Below, in pieces: positions 23,511 to 35,394 of a DNA stretch of 64,000 bases. The notes under the pieces were generated by a model. It searched no databases. It saw only the letters and a list, made by a program, of their open reading frames with translations, and had not been told where the DNA came from. The position numbers were made by a program, and so were the translations under genes. The stretch is from Dugong dugon. Taxonomy: Eukaryota > Chordata > Mammalia > Sirenia > Dugongidae. The first letter of the stretch is position 1, and every line of letters begins with the position of its first letter. Location: NCBI GenBank assembly GCA_030035585.1, contig CM057465.1:34738001-34802000 (forward strand). Reading direction: 5' to 3'.

Positions 23511-24150
23511 TCAATTAAATAGAAACCTTAATTTAATAGAGCAGAAAGTTAGCTGTTGTCAGGGATGTACTAAAAGAAAGCCAGTAATATTATCCTAATA
23601 AAGATTATATGAATAAATATCTTTCCTAGCATGTGTTTATTTTATTAATGAATATGTAAAATAGCACTTAAAATGAAAAATGGCAATTTTGAAGTAAAAA
23701 TAAATAAAACAATAGCAGAAAACGCTCAATAATTAGAAATTGTGTGAAGGGGCGGCAGGTGGCAGAGCTGGTCAGGAGGGACTTGCCATTCTAGGGCAAG
23801 TTCTTTTAGAGCCATTAGCAACTCAATTACTGTCATGAGTCATGGGTTTACAATTCAATTAGTGTATGACATTCCCTTTTAAATGTCATCCTTTATTTCT
23901 GCCTAGTTTATTTGAACTTGCATCGTTAATAGTGAAAGTGTCACAATGGTAACTCAGATGGTAGGATTGGGCATCACCTGAATAAGAGGCGGGATATTAG
24001 TATTTTTCAAGTGGAGGTACCAACAAAAAAGTAAAATGAAATATTTAGGTCATCATTCTGGAACTGGAAGTGATTTCTCAAAAGAAACAAATAAACTCAT
24101 TATTGCATCTTATAATTTTAATTAAAAATCTTTTTTTAAGTTTTATTTTA
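23511..24150. other. No recognised element
   Basis: AT-rich single-copy-looking DNA with one GC-richer patch (GGGGCGGCAGGTGGCAGAGC at 23750). No repeat family or coding frame is recognised. Confidence 0.4.
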
Positions 24151-26765
24151 CTCTGCTTTCTTTCTTTTTCTTCCTTTATTGTTCTTAATGTTAAAGTTTA
24201 CTGCTCAAGTTAGTTTCTCATACAAAAATTTACACACACATTGTTATGTGACCCTAGTTGCTCTCTCTATAATGTGACAGCACACTCCTCCTTTCCACCC
24301 TGGATTTCTCGTGTCCATTCAACAAACTCCTGTCCGTTTTTGCCTTCTCATCACGCCTCTGTACAGGAGCTGCCCATTTAGACTCAGTGTGCTATCTCCT
24401 TGAACTAAGAAGCACACTCTTCATGGGTATCGTTTTATGTCATGGTCTAGTCTAATCTCTGTCTGAAGAGTTGGGTCTTGGGAATGGTTTCAGTTCTGGG
24501 TTAAGAGAGCGTCTGGTGGCCACGTCTTCCGGGGTTCCTCCAGTCTCAGACCATTAAGTCGGGTCTTATTACGTGAGTTTGAGTTCGGCACCCCACGTTT
24601 CTCCTGCTCCATCAGGGACTCTCTGTTTTTTTCCCTGACGAGCAATCATTGGTGGTAGCCTGGCACCATCTAGTTCTTCTGGTCTCAGGCTGATGGAGTC
24701 CCTGGCTTATGTGGCCCTTTCTGTCTTTTGGCTAATAGTTTCATTGTGTCTTTTGTGTTCTTCATTCTCCTTTGCTCCAGGTGAATCGGGACCAATTGAT
24801 GCATCTTAGATGGCTGCTCCCTAGCTTTTAATACCCCAGACACCACTCACAAAAGTAGGATGCAGAAATTTTCTTAATAAACTTTGTAATGCCAGTTGAC
24901 CTAGATGTCCCCTGAAAGCATGGTCCCCGGACCCCCACACCTGCTACTCTGTCCCTCAAAGTGTTTGGTTGTAGTCAGGAAACTTCTTAGCTTTTGGTTT
25001 AGTCCAGTTGTGCTGACTTCCCCTGTAGTGTGTGTTGTCCTTCCCTTCACCTGAGATAATTCTTATCTACTATCTAGTTAGTTAGTTAACCCACTCCCTC
25101 CCTCCCCACCCTCATAACTATCAAAGAATGTTTTCTTCTGTGTTTAAATCTTTTCTTGAGTTCTTATAATAGTGGTCTCATACAATGTTTGTCCTTTTGC
25201 GATGGACTGATTTCACTCAGCCTTCATCTGAATTCTTTTCAGATTCATCCATGTTATGAGATATTTTGAGGATTCATCATTGTTCTTTATCCTTGTGTAG
25301 TATTCCAGTGTGTGAATATACCATAGTTTGTTTATCCGTTCATCCATTGATGAGCACCTAGGTTGTTTTCATCTTTTTGCTATCGTGAACAGTGCTGCAA
25401 ATGAACATGGGTGTGCGTATATCTATTCATGTGATGGCTCTTATTTCTCTAGGATATATTCCAAGGAGTGGGATTGCTGGATCCTATGGTACTTCTATAT
25501 CTAGCTTTTTAAGGAAGCACCAAATTGATTTCCAAAGTGGTTGTACCATTTGCCATTCCCACCAACAGTGTGTAAGTGTTCCAGTCTCTCCACAACCTCT
25601 CCGACATTTATTATTTTGTGTTTTTTTAGATTACTGCTAGCCTTGTTGGGGTGAAATTGTATCTCATTGTAGTTTTGATTTGCATTGCTCTAATGGCTAA
25701 TGATCATGAGCATTTCCTCATGTATCTGTTATCCGCCTGAATGTCTTCTTTGGTGAAGTGGCTGTTCATATCCTTTGCCCATTTTTTAATTGAGTTATTT
25801 GTCCTTCCATTGTTGAGGTTTTGCAGTATCTTGTAGATTTTAGAGATTAGATGCTGATCAGACTTGTCATAGCCAAAATTTTTTTTCCCAGTCCGTAGAT
25901 TGTCTTTTTACTCTTTTAGTGAAGTCTTTTGATGAGCATAAGTGTTTGATTTTTAGGAGCTCCCAGTTATCTAGTTTCTTTGCTGGTATTTGTGCATTGT
26001 TAGTAATGTTTTGTATTCTGTTTATGCCATGTATTAGAGCTCCTACATTGTCTCTGTTTTTTCATCCATAATCTTTATCGTTTTTGATTTCATATTTAGG
26101 TCTTTGATCCATTTTGAGTTAGTTTTTGTGCATGGTGTGAGGTATGAGTCTTGTTCCGTTTTTTTTTTTTTTGCAGATGGATATCCAGTTATGTCAGCGG
26201 CATTTGTTAGAGAGACTGTCTTTTCCCAATTTAATGGACTTTAGGCCTTTGTAGAATATCAGCTGCACATAGCTAAATGAATTTCTGCCTGTATTCTGAA
26301 TTCTGTTCCATTGGTCTGTGTATCTGTTGTTTTGACTACCGTGGCAGTATAATAGGTTCTAAAATCAGGTAGTGTGAGATCTCCCACTTTGTTCTTCTTG
26401 AGTAATGCTTTACTTATTCAGGGTGTCTTCCCTTTCCATATGAAGTTGGCGATTTGTTTCTCCAGCTCATTGAAAAGTGCCATTGGAATTTGGATCGGGA
26501 TTGCATTGTATCTGTAGATCGCTCTGGTAGAATTGACTTTTTCACAATGTCGAGCCTTCCTATCTGTGAGAAAGGTATGTTTTTCCACTTATGCAGGTCT
26601 CTTTTGGTTTCTTACAGTAGTGCCTTGTAGTTTTCTTTGTATAGATCTTTTACGTCTCTGTTTAGATTTATTCCTAAGTATTTTATCTTCTTGGGGGCTA
26701 TTGTAAATGGTATTGATTTTGTGATTTTCTTTTAGAAGCTGTTTGATGGTATAGAGGAATACAAC

Positions 26766-28292
26766 CTATTTTTGTATGTTTATCTTGTATCCTGATACTT
26801 TGGTGAAATCTTCTATTAGTTCCAGTAGTTTTCTTGTGGATTCTTTGGGGTTTTCTGTGTATAAGATCATATCATCTTCAAATACAGATATTTTGACTTC
26901 TTCCTTACCAATTTGGATGCCCTTTATTTCTTTTTCTAGCCTAATGGCTCTGGCTAGGACCTTTAGCACAATGTTGAATAAGAGTAGTGATAAAGGACAT
27001 CCTTGTCTGGTTCCCGTTCTTAAGGGGAATGCTCTCAGACTCTCTCTATTTAGGATGATGTTGGCTCCTGGCTTTGTATAAATGCCCTTAATTATACTGA
27101 GGAATTTACCTTCTATTCCTATTTTTGCTTCCTGTCCTGTTCGTCTTTTGTCAGTATGGCCAATGGTATACCAATTTTGTTGATCTTTTCAAAGAATCAG
27201 CTTTTATTCTTGTTAAAACTTTCAATTATTTTTCTGTTCTCTATTTCATTTAATTCTGCTCTAATTTTTATTATTTGCTGTCTTTTGGTGCCCAAGGGCT
27301 TCTTTTGCTGCTCTCTTTCTATTTTTTCGAGTTGTAGTGTTAATGTTTTGATTTTGGCCCTTTCTTCTTTTTGGATGTGTGCATTTATTGCTATAAATGA
27401 CCTTTGAGCACTGCTTTTGCTGTGTCACAAAGGTTCTGGTAAGATATGTTTTTATTCTCATTTGAGTCAGTGAATGTATTTTTTCTGTCCTTAATTTCTT
27501 CTATAACCCAGTAGTTTTTGAGCAAGGTGTTGTTCAGTTTCCACGTGTTTGATTTTTCTCCTTGCCTTTTCTGTTATTGATTTCTACTTTTATGGCTTAA
27601 TGGTCAGAAAAGATGCTTTGTAATATTTCGATGCTTTGGATTTTGTTAAGGTTTGCTTTGTGGCCTAATATGTGGTCTATTTTGGAGAATGTTCCATGTG
27701 CATTGGAAAATAAAGTATACTTGGCTGCTGTTGGGTGGAGTGTTCATTATATGTCTGTGAAATCCAGTTGGTTGATTGTAGCATTTAGATCTTCCGTGTC
27801 TTTATTGTGCTTCTTTCTGGATGTTCTGTCCTTCACCAGAAGTGGTGTGTTGAAGCCTCCTACTATTACTGTGGAGCTGTCTGTCTCTCCTTTCAATGCT
27901 GTTAGAGTTTGTTTTATGTATTTTGGAGCCCTGTCGTTGGGTGCATAAATATTTATTATGGTAATGTCTTCCAGGTGTACTGACCCTTTAATCGTTATAT
28001 AGTGTCCTTCCTTATCCTTTGTGGTGGATTTTACTTTAAAGTCTATTTTGTCAGAGATTAATATTGCCACTCTTGCTCTTTTTGATTATTTGCTTGATAT
28101 ATTTTTTTCCATCCTTTGAGTTTTTGGTTTGTTTGTGTCTTTAAGTCTAAGGTATGCCTCTTGTAGGCAGCATATAGACAGATCATGGGTTTTTTTTTTA
28201 ATCCATTCTGCCACTCTCTGTCTCTTTATTGGTGCATTTAATCCATTTACATTCAGCATAATTATTGATACGTATGAGTTTAGTTCTGTCAT
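26766..28292 (-). pseudogene. L1 ORF2 remnants: endonuclease and reverse transcriptase
   Basis: The minus strand starts at about 28292 with MTELNSYVSIIMLNVNGLNA, the L1 endonuclease N-terminus, followed by WIKKKTHDLSICCLQEAYLR. The frame 27747-28070 continues with MAILISDKIDFKVKSTTKD and INIYAPN. It then reads VIVGGFNTPL, where active L1 enzymes have GDFNTPL, so the Asp is replaced by Gly. The frame 26766-26969 keeps reverse transcriptase motif C as FEDDMILY. Motif A and its surroundings are absent because of the deletion near 27.13 kb. ORF2p would nick DNA and reverse-transcribe L1 RNA; this copy is inactive. Confidence 0.9.
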
Positions 28293-28819
28293 TTTGATTT
28301 TTTTTTGTGTGTGTGTGTGTTGTTGGCTGTTTCTTTGTTCCACTTCATTTTCTGTGCTGTCATTTTTCTTTATGTATTTTTTTCATCCTTTTTATTGCTG
28401 TTGATTTTGTATTTGCTGAGTCTTTATGTTTTTCTGTTTTGATGTGTATGATTGTTAGTTTCCTTTGTGGTTACCTTAATATTTACCTCTGTTTTGCTAA
28501 GTTTGTTCCAATCTTTTATTACTTTGTATCGCCTTGACTTCCTCTCCATATGAAAGATCTATGAGTACATTATTTAGTCCCTCTTTTTTGTTTTACTGTT
28601 GTCATCTTTTACATATTGACATATCTGTTTCTTTATTTTCAGTGTTTTAGGCTTGATTTATTTGTGACTTCCATATCTGGGTTGATATCTGGTTGTTCTG
28701 TCCTGTGTTCTAGTCTTGGATTGTTATCTGATGTTATTGATTTTCTAACCAGAGGACTCCCTTTAGTATTTTTTGTAACTTTGGTTTGGTTTTTACAAAT
28801 TCCCTAATGTTCTGTTTAC

Positions 28820-29700
28820 CCAGAAATGCCCTAATTTCACCATCATATTTGAGACACAGTTTTGCTGGATATAATTCTTAGCTGGCAATTTTTTTTCCTT
28901 CAAGGCTTATATATGTCATCCTGTTGCCTTCTTGCCTGCATGGTTTCTGCTGAGTAGTCCGAGCTTAGTCTTATTGACTCTTCTGTAGATGACCTTTTGT
29001 TTATCCCTAGCCACTCTTAAAATTCTCCCTTTATCTTTGGTTTTGGGAAGTTTGATTATAATATGTCTTGGTTACTTTCTTTTGGAAGCTACCTTGTGTG
29101 AGGTTCGATGAGCTTCTTGGAGAGATATCTTCTCATCTTTCATGATATCAGGGAAGTTTTCTGCCAACAAATCTTCAACAATTCTCTCTGTATTTTCTGT
29201 TATGCCCCCCTGTTCTGGTACTCCAGTCACTCGTAGATTATTCCTCTTGATAGAGTCCCACATAATTCTTAGGTTTTCTTCATTTTTTTAAATTTTTTTG
29301 TCTGATTTTTCCTCAAATAAGTTGATGTCAAGTGCTTTATCTTTAGTCTCACTAATTCTGTCTTCTGTTGCCTCAGTTCTGCTCCTATGACTTTGAGTTG
29401 TCCAATTTTGAAATTTTATTGTAAATCCTTTGGCTTTCTGTTTGCTGTCTCTATGGATTCTTGTAGCCTGTTACATTTGTCATTATGCTCTTGTATAACA
29501 TTCTTAAGTCCCTCTTTTGCTTTGTCTGTGTGTTCCTTGCTTGGTTCGGCGTTTTACATGATCTCCTTCCTGATCTCTTGAAGAGCTCTGTATATTAATC
29601 TTTTGAATTCTACCTCTGGTAATTCCAAGATGTTCTCTTCCTTCAGAAGGTTTCTTGATTCTTCGTTTTGGGAGCTTGCTAAAGCCATCATGTTCTGCCT
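28820..29700 (-). pseudogene. L1 ORF1 remnant
   Basis: The minus frame 29072-29263 reads MWDSIKRNNLRVTGVPEQGG, then RIVEDLLAENFPDIM and LQEAHRTSHKVASKRK. This is the RNA-recognition/central domain of L1 ORF1p, the trimeric RNA-binding chaperone. Upstream (to about 29.7 kb) lies the coiled-coil region and downstream (to about 28.8 kb) the C-terminal domain, both frame-broken. Confidence 0.85.
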
Positions 29701-31078
29701 TTTTAGTGATTTCATGTTGACTGTTGTCTCTGGGCCATCGATAAGTTATTGTATTTATTTATTGTATGTTTGCTTTCTTTGTCCTAGCTTCTTGTTTTGT
29801 TTCATTTTGATATGCCCAGATAGGCTAGTCATGTTAGCTAGTTTGATATTGGCTGCTTTGAAGCCCTCACATCCTTTCAGCAGATGGTTGGAGCTGTTAC
29901 TATATATGTGAGTCCAGGAGTCCATTTACTTTTCTTGTATGGATTCAGCTTAAGTGTCCAGATAGTTGGTTACCAAGTTTGTGGTGCTGGCTCTCTCCTA
30001 CAGTCCTAGACGGGCAGGGGTGATTGGAGAAGACACAGATATCTGGCTGCAGTAGTGGGTCATGCACTGACCAAGGCAGGGGGCTGACGGCTGCCTCTGA
30101 GTGTCTGGGAGGAAACCATGTCCCTGTTCCCTAGAGTGCATAGGTGGGTGGGTTTTGCAGCTGTACTATGGGTACCCAGTGCTGTTGGCTGTAAGGACTG
30201 GCAGGCACCACTTATTCTTGGACCCCTGCTGCAGGTGGCTAGGTGGTGTGGGTGGAGCCACCAGTCCTCAGGTCCCTGGTGTGCATAGGTGAGGACCCTG
30301 CTTAATCAGCAGAGCAGTGTCAAATGACACGAATCTGCCACTCAACATTATAGCTGATACAGTTGAAAATAGGCTTCAGGTATATACCCTGTTGTACTGT
30401 GCTAATGATGGTCTACGCTGTTGAAATGGGCCCAAACAGGTATATGCAGGCTTGAAAGGCATTCAGAGTCTGTGGACCCCTTATGCCTCTGCCTAGGCAA
30501 AGTGACTGTGTCTGCCCTGAGTTCCCAGTTTAAGGGAGCTGATAGATTCTTATTGTTTGTTGATTTGTTCTTTCTCCAAAGCCGGGAGAATGGCTCAGGG
30601 CACGCGATCGGTCCTACTTCCGGTCCAGGTGATGTGGCAATTGCTGAAGCCAGCCCCGGACCAGTGCAGAGCGGGGAGGGGGCAAGTAAATAGAAGAAAA
30701 GTTCTTCCCAAAGGGGGTGCTTTTTGATCTGCTCTGTAGGTTAGACACATGTACTTACCTTTTGCCGATTGAGCATTGCTTTTCCCTGCTTCTCGAGGCT
30801 TGAGTAGACTCTCCACTGCTTGGTCTCTTCTGATGTGGAAAATGTGTCCCAAGTGCCACTGCTTGCCTCACTATGCACACCAGCTGATCCAGCCTGCCCG
30901 GTGCCGGTTCTTGCCAGGTTAGGTCTGGCAACTCCTCGCTGCTTGTGAACCGTCTCTCCCTTCCCCTGCTGCTCACTCAGATTCTTCAACTTTACCTTTG
31001 ATGTTCAGAGCTCCTAGATTGTCACATATAATCGATTCACTTGTTTTTTGGGGTATTTGTTGTAAGAGAGACCACAAG

Positions 31079-31096
31079 AAGCTGCCATCTTGCCCC
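31079..31096 (-). promoter_or_regulatory. YY1-like motif at L1 5' end
   Basis: The minus strand reads GGGGCAAGATGGCAGC at the very start of this L1. The core AAGATGGC is shared with the L1 ending at 16.15 kb. The motif is seen; YY1 binding is inferred from human L1. Confidence 0.5.
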
Positions 31097-31119
31097 TGCC
31101 TCCTTATTCCTTTGGTTTT

Positions 31120-32504
31120 TTTTTTTAAATTTTTATTGTCCTTTAGGTGAAGTTTTACAGCTCAAGTTAATTTTTCATTTAAAAATCTATACACATATTG
31201 TTTTCTGACATTGTTTGCAATCCTCACAATGTGATAACATGCTCTCCCTTTCCACCTCGGGTTTCCTGTGTCCATTTGTACAGTTCCTGTCCCTTCCTGC
31301 CTTCTTATCTTGCTTTAGGACAGGGGTTACCTATTTAGTCTTGTATATTTGACTGAACTAAGAAGCACGTTCCTCATGTGTGTTATTTTTTGTTTTATAG
31401 GCCTGTCTAATCTTTGTCTGGAAAGTTGGCTTCAGGAATGGTTTTAGTTCTGGGTTAGCAGAGTGAGCAGGGGCTGTAGTCTCAGGGGTTCCTCCAGCCT
31501 CTGTCAGACCAGTATGTCTGCTCTTTTTTCTTGCATATGAATTGTGTTCTACATGTCTCTCCAGCTCTGTCTGGGACTCCCTGTTGTGATCACTGTCAGA
31601 GTGGTCATTGGTGGTAGCCGGGAACCATCTAGTTCTTCTGGTCTCAGGCTGGTGGAGTCTCTGGTTCATGTGATCCTTCAGTCCTTTGTGCTACTATTTT
31701 CCTTGTGTCTTTGGTTTTCTTCATCGTCTTTTGCTCTGGACAAGATGAGACCAATAGATGTATCTTAGATGGCCGCTTGCAAGCTTTTAAGACCCCAGAT
31801 GCTACTCACGAAAGTGGGATGTAGAACATTTTCTTTATGAATTGTGTTATGATAATTGACCTAGATGTCCCCTGAGACTGTACTCCCCAGCCCTCAGCCC
31901 TAGCTACTCAGTCCCTCTAAGTGTTTGGATGTGTCTAGGAAACTTCTATGCTTCTGCTTTGGTCCAGCTGTGCTGATTTCCTATATATTGTGTGCTGTCC
32001 TTCCCTTCACTGAAGTTGACATGTGTCTACTATCTAGTTTTTGATTCCTGCCCGCCTCATAACCATCAAAAAAAGTTTTTTTTTTCTGTGTAAACCTTTT
32101 CCTGAGCTCTTATTACAGTGGTTTCATACAATATTTGTCCTTTTATGGCTGACTTATTTCACTCAGCATAACACCCTCCATAGTCATCCATGTTGTGAGA
32201 CGTTTCACAGATTCATTATAGTTCTTTATCATTGCATAGTATTCCATTGTGTGCATGTACCATAATTTGTTTATCTATTCATCTGTTGATGGACATTAAG
32301 GTTTTTTACACATTTTTGCTATTGTGAATAGTGCTGCAGTGAACATGGGTGTGCATATGTCTATTTGTGTGAAGACTCTTATTTCTCTAGGGTATATTCT
32401 GAAGTGTAAAATTGCTGGATCGTATGGTATTTCTAACATTTTAAGGAAGCGCCATATCGTTTTCCAAAGTTGTTACACCGTTTTACATTCCCACTAGATC
32501 TCTG
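31120..32504 (-). mobile_element. 5'-truncated lineage-type L1
   Basis: A poly(T) at 31118-31130 begins the antisense 3'UTR (TTACAGCTCAAGTTAA, CAATGTGATAACATGCTCTC). It then passes into the ORF2 C-terminus (CATTGCATAGTATTCCATTG) and stops at 32504. The direct repeat TTATTCCTTTGGTTTT (31104-31119) and TTATTTCTTTGTTTTA (32505-32520) flanks it. It inserted at or beside the 5' end of the preceding L1. Confidence 0.92.
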
Positions 32505-32520
32505 TTATTTCTTTGTTTTA

Positions 32521-33025
32521 ATTTGTACATTTTATGCTGAGATTTTTTTCTATTATCAAATTTTTATATGAAATTATATAGTCTGGAAAAGTTGGATATA
32601 TCTGTCACCTATCTTTATCCCCTTATCCCTCTTTTTTCTTTTCATAAAGAAATTTTATTTTTTTAATGATAGATAATGTCTTAAGTGTTAAGGTCTCAGT
32701 TTTCTGCCCAAATTCATGATAAAAGTGCTCGTAAGAAGATGGCTTCTTTTTTCCTTGCCATTTGTTGTAAGGAATCATTATTATAATTAGTTATTCTTAT
32801 GCATTTTTCTCATAATTAAGGAAGGACATGAACCTTATATTATAGTCATATGTGAAGGGTACAACATGATTTGAATGATCAGACTTTAATGACGAAAACC
32901 CTTTATGACAAAAGTAATTTTCCTGCTTTAAATTTTCATATAATGTTGCACATTTATTAAGGTATATCTTACTACTATTATTTTAATTTTTGAGTGATTG
33001 TCTTATAGTAGATATTCTGTAAGTT
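32521..33025. other. No recognised element
   Basis: AT-rich DNA; no gene or named repeat seen. Confidence 0.4.
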
Positions 33026-33029
33026 TAGT

Positions 33030-33180
33030 ATCACTATTATTATCATTTATATATGAGATCTTTGAGGTTCAGAAAAGTAACTTGCCCAATGTCACACAGC
33101 TAGTAAATGGAGGATCTGGAATTATTGAATATAGATCAGTCAAAATCCAAAGTCGCGGTTCTTACCCATGTCACTTTTCT
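33030..33180 (-). mobile_element. MIR SINE, antisense
   Basis: TATATATGAGATCTTTGAGG, TTCAGAAAAGTAACTTGCCC and AATGTCACACAGCTAGTAAA are the antisense MIR core. GCGGTTCTTACCCATGTCAC corresponds to its head. Confidence 0.85.
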
Positions 33181-33244
33181 GTCAAATTTGTTTATATGTA
33201 TAGAGGTATTCATATTTCCCTTATTAAACTCTAAGTTTGTAGGA

Positions 33245-33720
33245 ACAAATCTAATGTCCCTCCATAGATGAATGGATAAACAAAATATGCTGTATATGTA
33301 CAATGGAATGTTATTCAGCCATAAAGACAAATGAAATTCTCATACATACTAAGACATGGATGAACCTTGGAAACATTATGCTGAGTGAAGTAAGTCAGAT
33401 ACAAAAGGACACATATTACCTTATATATGACAAACCTGAATAGGCATATGTATAGAGACCAAAGTTCATTAGTGATTACCAGGGGCAGGTGAGGGGGTAA
33501 AAGAGGAAATTATTGCCAAAGGTACACTGAGTTTCTGTTAAAGGCAATGAAAAATTGGAAATGATAATAGAAATAGATGGTGGAGATGGTTCCACAACAT
33601 GGTGAATGTAATTGTCACTGAATTGTGCACATAAAATTATTGAAATGGCAGATGGTTTCTTATATGTATTTTACCACAATTAAAAAACAAAACAAAGCAA
33701 AAAAAAAACAAACAAAAAAA
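33245..33720 (+). mobile_element. Old L1 3' end, 5'-truncated, with A-rich tail
   Basis: ATGAATGGATAAACAAAATA, ACAATGGAATGTTATTCAGC and GACATGGATGAACCTTGGAA are the L1 ORF2 C-terminus. The 3'UTR with TTACCAGGGGCAGGTGAGGG follows, then an A-rich tail (33680-33720). A direct repeat CTCTAAGTTTGTAGGA (about 33229) and CTCTAAGCTTATTGAA (about 33724) flanks it. The flanks on both sides look like one interrupted L2 3' end (AAGGGCCATGCCTATTTC). Confidence 0.88.
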
Positions 33721-33721
33721 A

Positions 33722-33850
33722 TCCTCTAAGCTTATTGAAGATAAGGGCCATGCCTATTTCATCATGGTATTACCTTTAGCAGTGATCCCAAATGCTAACC
33801 CATGTGCTACCCTGTATTTGTGTAAAGCTCCCTCCAGTGATTCTAGTGTA
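33722..33850 (+). mobile_element. L2 3' end fragment, right half
   Basis: CTCTAAGCTTATTGAAGATA then AGGGCCATGCCTATTTCATC matches the sense L2 end (gaagggcagggaccatgtctgtttcatc-type pattern). The left half ends at 33245, split by the L1 insertion. Confidence 0.5.
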
Positions 33851-34114
33851 CAACCTGGTTTTGAAATTACAATGCTCAAGATTGTGTCTCAATAAACACT
33901 GGAATATATAAGTAGAAGACAATATTAAGGAGTACTGAGCATACTAAGTATGAAATATATCTGTTTATAAAGTGAGGGTATTGTATAGGCATACAGTGAG
34001 TATATTTTATTTACATGAAAAATATATAATGAAATATTTTGCATTTATGGTTTTATTACATAAGGACTTATTTCATAAATATTACTGTTTTGAAGGGGAA
34101 ATTGACTAGGACTC

Positions 34115-34222
34115 AAACAACTTGGGTTAGAGATGCTACTCTACCATTTAATAGCTTTATTGCATCGAGCAAATCATTTCCTCTCTAATCTTCAGTGTGC
34201 CACTCTGTGATATGTACATGAC
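34115..34222 (+). mobile_element. MIR SINE, left half (split by an LTR)
   Basis: CTTGGGTTAGAGATGCTACT, ACCATTTAATAGCTTTATTG, GAGCAAATCATTTCCTCTCT and CTTCAGTGTGCCACTCTGTG follow MIR head-to-core order. The core resumes at 34740 after the LTR. Confidence 0.75.
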
Positions 34223-34739
34223 TGTCTTAGGCATCTAGTACTGCTCTACCAGAAATACCACAAGTGGATGGCTTTAACAAAGAGAAATTTATTTTCTCAC
34301 ACTCTAGTAGGCTAGAAGTCCAAATTCAGGATGTCAGCTCCAGGGGAAGGCTTTCTCTCTGTTGGCCCTGGAGGAAGGTCCTTCTTGTCAGTCTTCCCCT
34401 GGACTAGGAGCTTCTCCACGCAGGGACCCCAGGTCCAAAGGATGCACTCTACTCCCAGCATTGCTGTCTTGGTGGCATGAGGTCCCCAACTCTCTGCTTG
34501 CTTCTCTTTCCTTTTGTCTCTCAAGAGATAAAAGGTGGTGCAGGCCACACCCCAGGGAAACTCCCTTTACATTGGATCGAGGATGTGACCTGGGTAAGGG
34601 TGGTATTACCATCCTACCCTAATCCTCTTTAATGTAAAATTACAATCACAAAATGGAGGACGACCACAGAATACTGGGAATCATGGCCTAGCCGAATTGA
34701 TACACACATTTGTGGGGGGACATAATTCAATCCATGATA
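34223..34739 (-). mobile_element. ERVL-MaLR solo LTR (lineage MLT1/MST-like), antisense
   Basis: It starts TGTCTTAGGCATCTAGTACT and ends near ATAATTCAATCCATGATA, the reverse complement of the MaLR LTRs at 46.5, 55.0, 58.1 and 60.5 kb. CTCAAGAGATAAAAGG marks the TATA region in antisense. The diverged 5-bp target repeat is ATGAC (34218-34222) and GTGAT (34740-34744). It sits inside a MIR. Confidence 0.9.
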
Positions 34740-34830
34740 GTGATATTATCAGTCCTTCTAGGACTGTGTTGAGGATTAAAAAATTTGACAGAGTGCTTTA
34801 CTGAACAAGTAATACTATACACTTTGTATC
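34740..34830 (+). mobile_element. MIR SINE, right half
   Basis: TCTAGGACTGTGTTGAGGAT then AGAGTGCTTTACTGAACAAG continues the MIR begun at 34115, directly after the LTR. Confidence 0.65.
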
Positions 34831-34849
34831 TGTCACTTTGTACTACTCA

Positions 34850-35050
34850 TAAACCCATTGTCCTCAAGTTGATTCCAACTCAGAGCCACCCTATTGGACA
34901 GAGTAGAACTGCCGCATAGGGTTTCCAAGTCTGTAATCTTTATGGAAGCAGACTGCCACGTCTTTCTTCTGCGGAGTGGCTGGTGGCTTTAAACTGCCAA
35001 CCTTTTGGTTAACAGCTGAGTGCTTAACCACTATGCCACCAGGGCTCCTG
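34850..35050 (-). mobile_element. AfroSINE, antisense, full-length
   Basis: GTTGATTCCAACTCAGAGCC (tail), GGGTTTCCAAGTCTGTAATC (body), CTTCTGCGGAGTGGCTGGTG, and TTAACCACTATGCCACCAGG (head) occur in antisense order. The direct repeat TACTACTCAT/TACTACTCAC (34841-34850; 35051-35060) flanks it. Confidence 0.95.
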
Positions 35051-35165
35051 TACTACTCACGGTGGTTCCAAAAACCCCATCCCATCAACATCCAGCACCA
35101 GCATTTAGTGATGGTTCTGAGCTACCATCAATGCTTAGGACAAAGATCATTTAGCTATTGGAATT

Positions 35166-35370
35166 AAAAGAAAAAACAGTTGTCACTGAGTCAATTCTGA
35201 CTCATGGCAATTCCGTGTGTGTCAGAGTAGAACTGTGCTTCATACGGTTTTCAATGGCTGATTTTTTGGAACTAGGTCATCAGGCCTTTCTTCCAAGGAA
35301 CCTCTGAGTGGACTTGAACCTCCAACCTTCCAGTTTGCAGCCAGGCATGTTAACCATTCACACCACCTTA
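35166..35370 (-). mobile_element. AfroSINE variant with RTE-like centre, antisense
   Basis: GTCACTGAGTCAATTCTGAC is the tail, and GTTTTCAATGGCTGATTTTT is a centre resembling the RTE 5' region at 20.78 kb (GGTTTTCATTGGCCAGTGTT). ACTTGAACCTCCAACCTTCC is the B-box part, and TTAACCATTCACACCACCTT is the second head type. Confidence 0.85.
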
Positions 35371-35394
35371 TAGATGTATAGTAATTATATTTCA

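Larger units (their letters stand above)
24165..31100 (-). mobile_element. Nearly full-length lineage-type L1
   Basis: In antisense order: 3'UTR (24.17 to about 25.2 kb), ORF2 (about 25.2-28.29 kb), ORF1 (about 28.8-29.7 kb) and a GC-richer 5'UTR (to about 31.1 kb) ending at a CAAGATGGC start. The footprint of about 6.9 kb matches an almost full-length L1. Alignment by eye with the copy at 56-58 kb shows about 0.65 kb of the reverse transcriptase missing near 27.12-27.14 kb. With the other mutations, it cannot be active. No later element has inserted into it. Confidence 0.93.
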
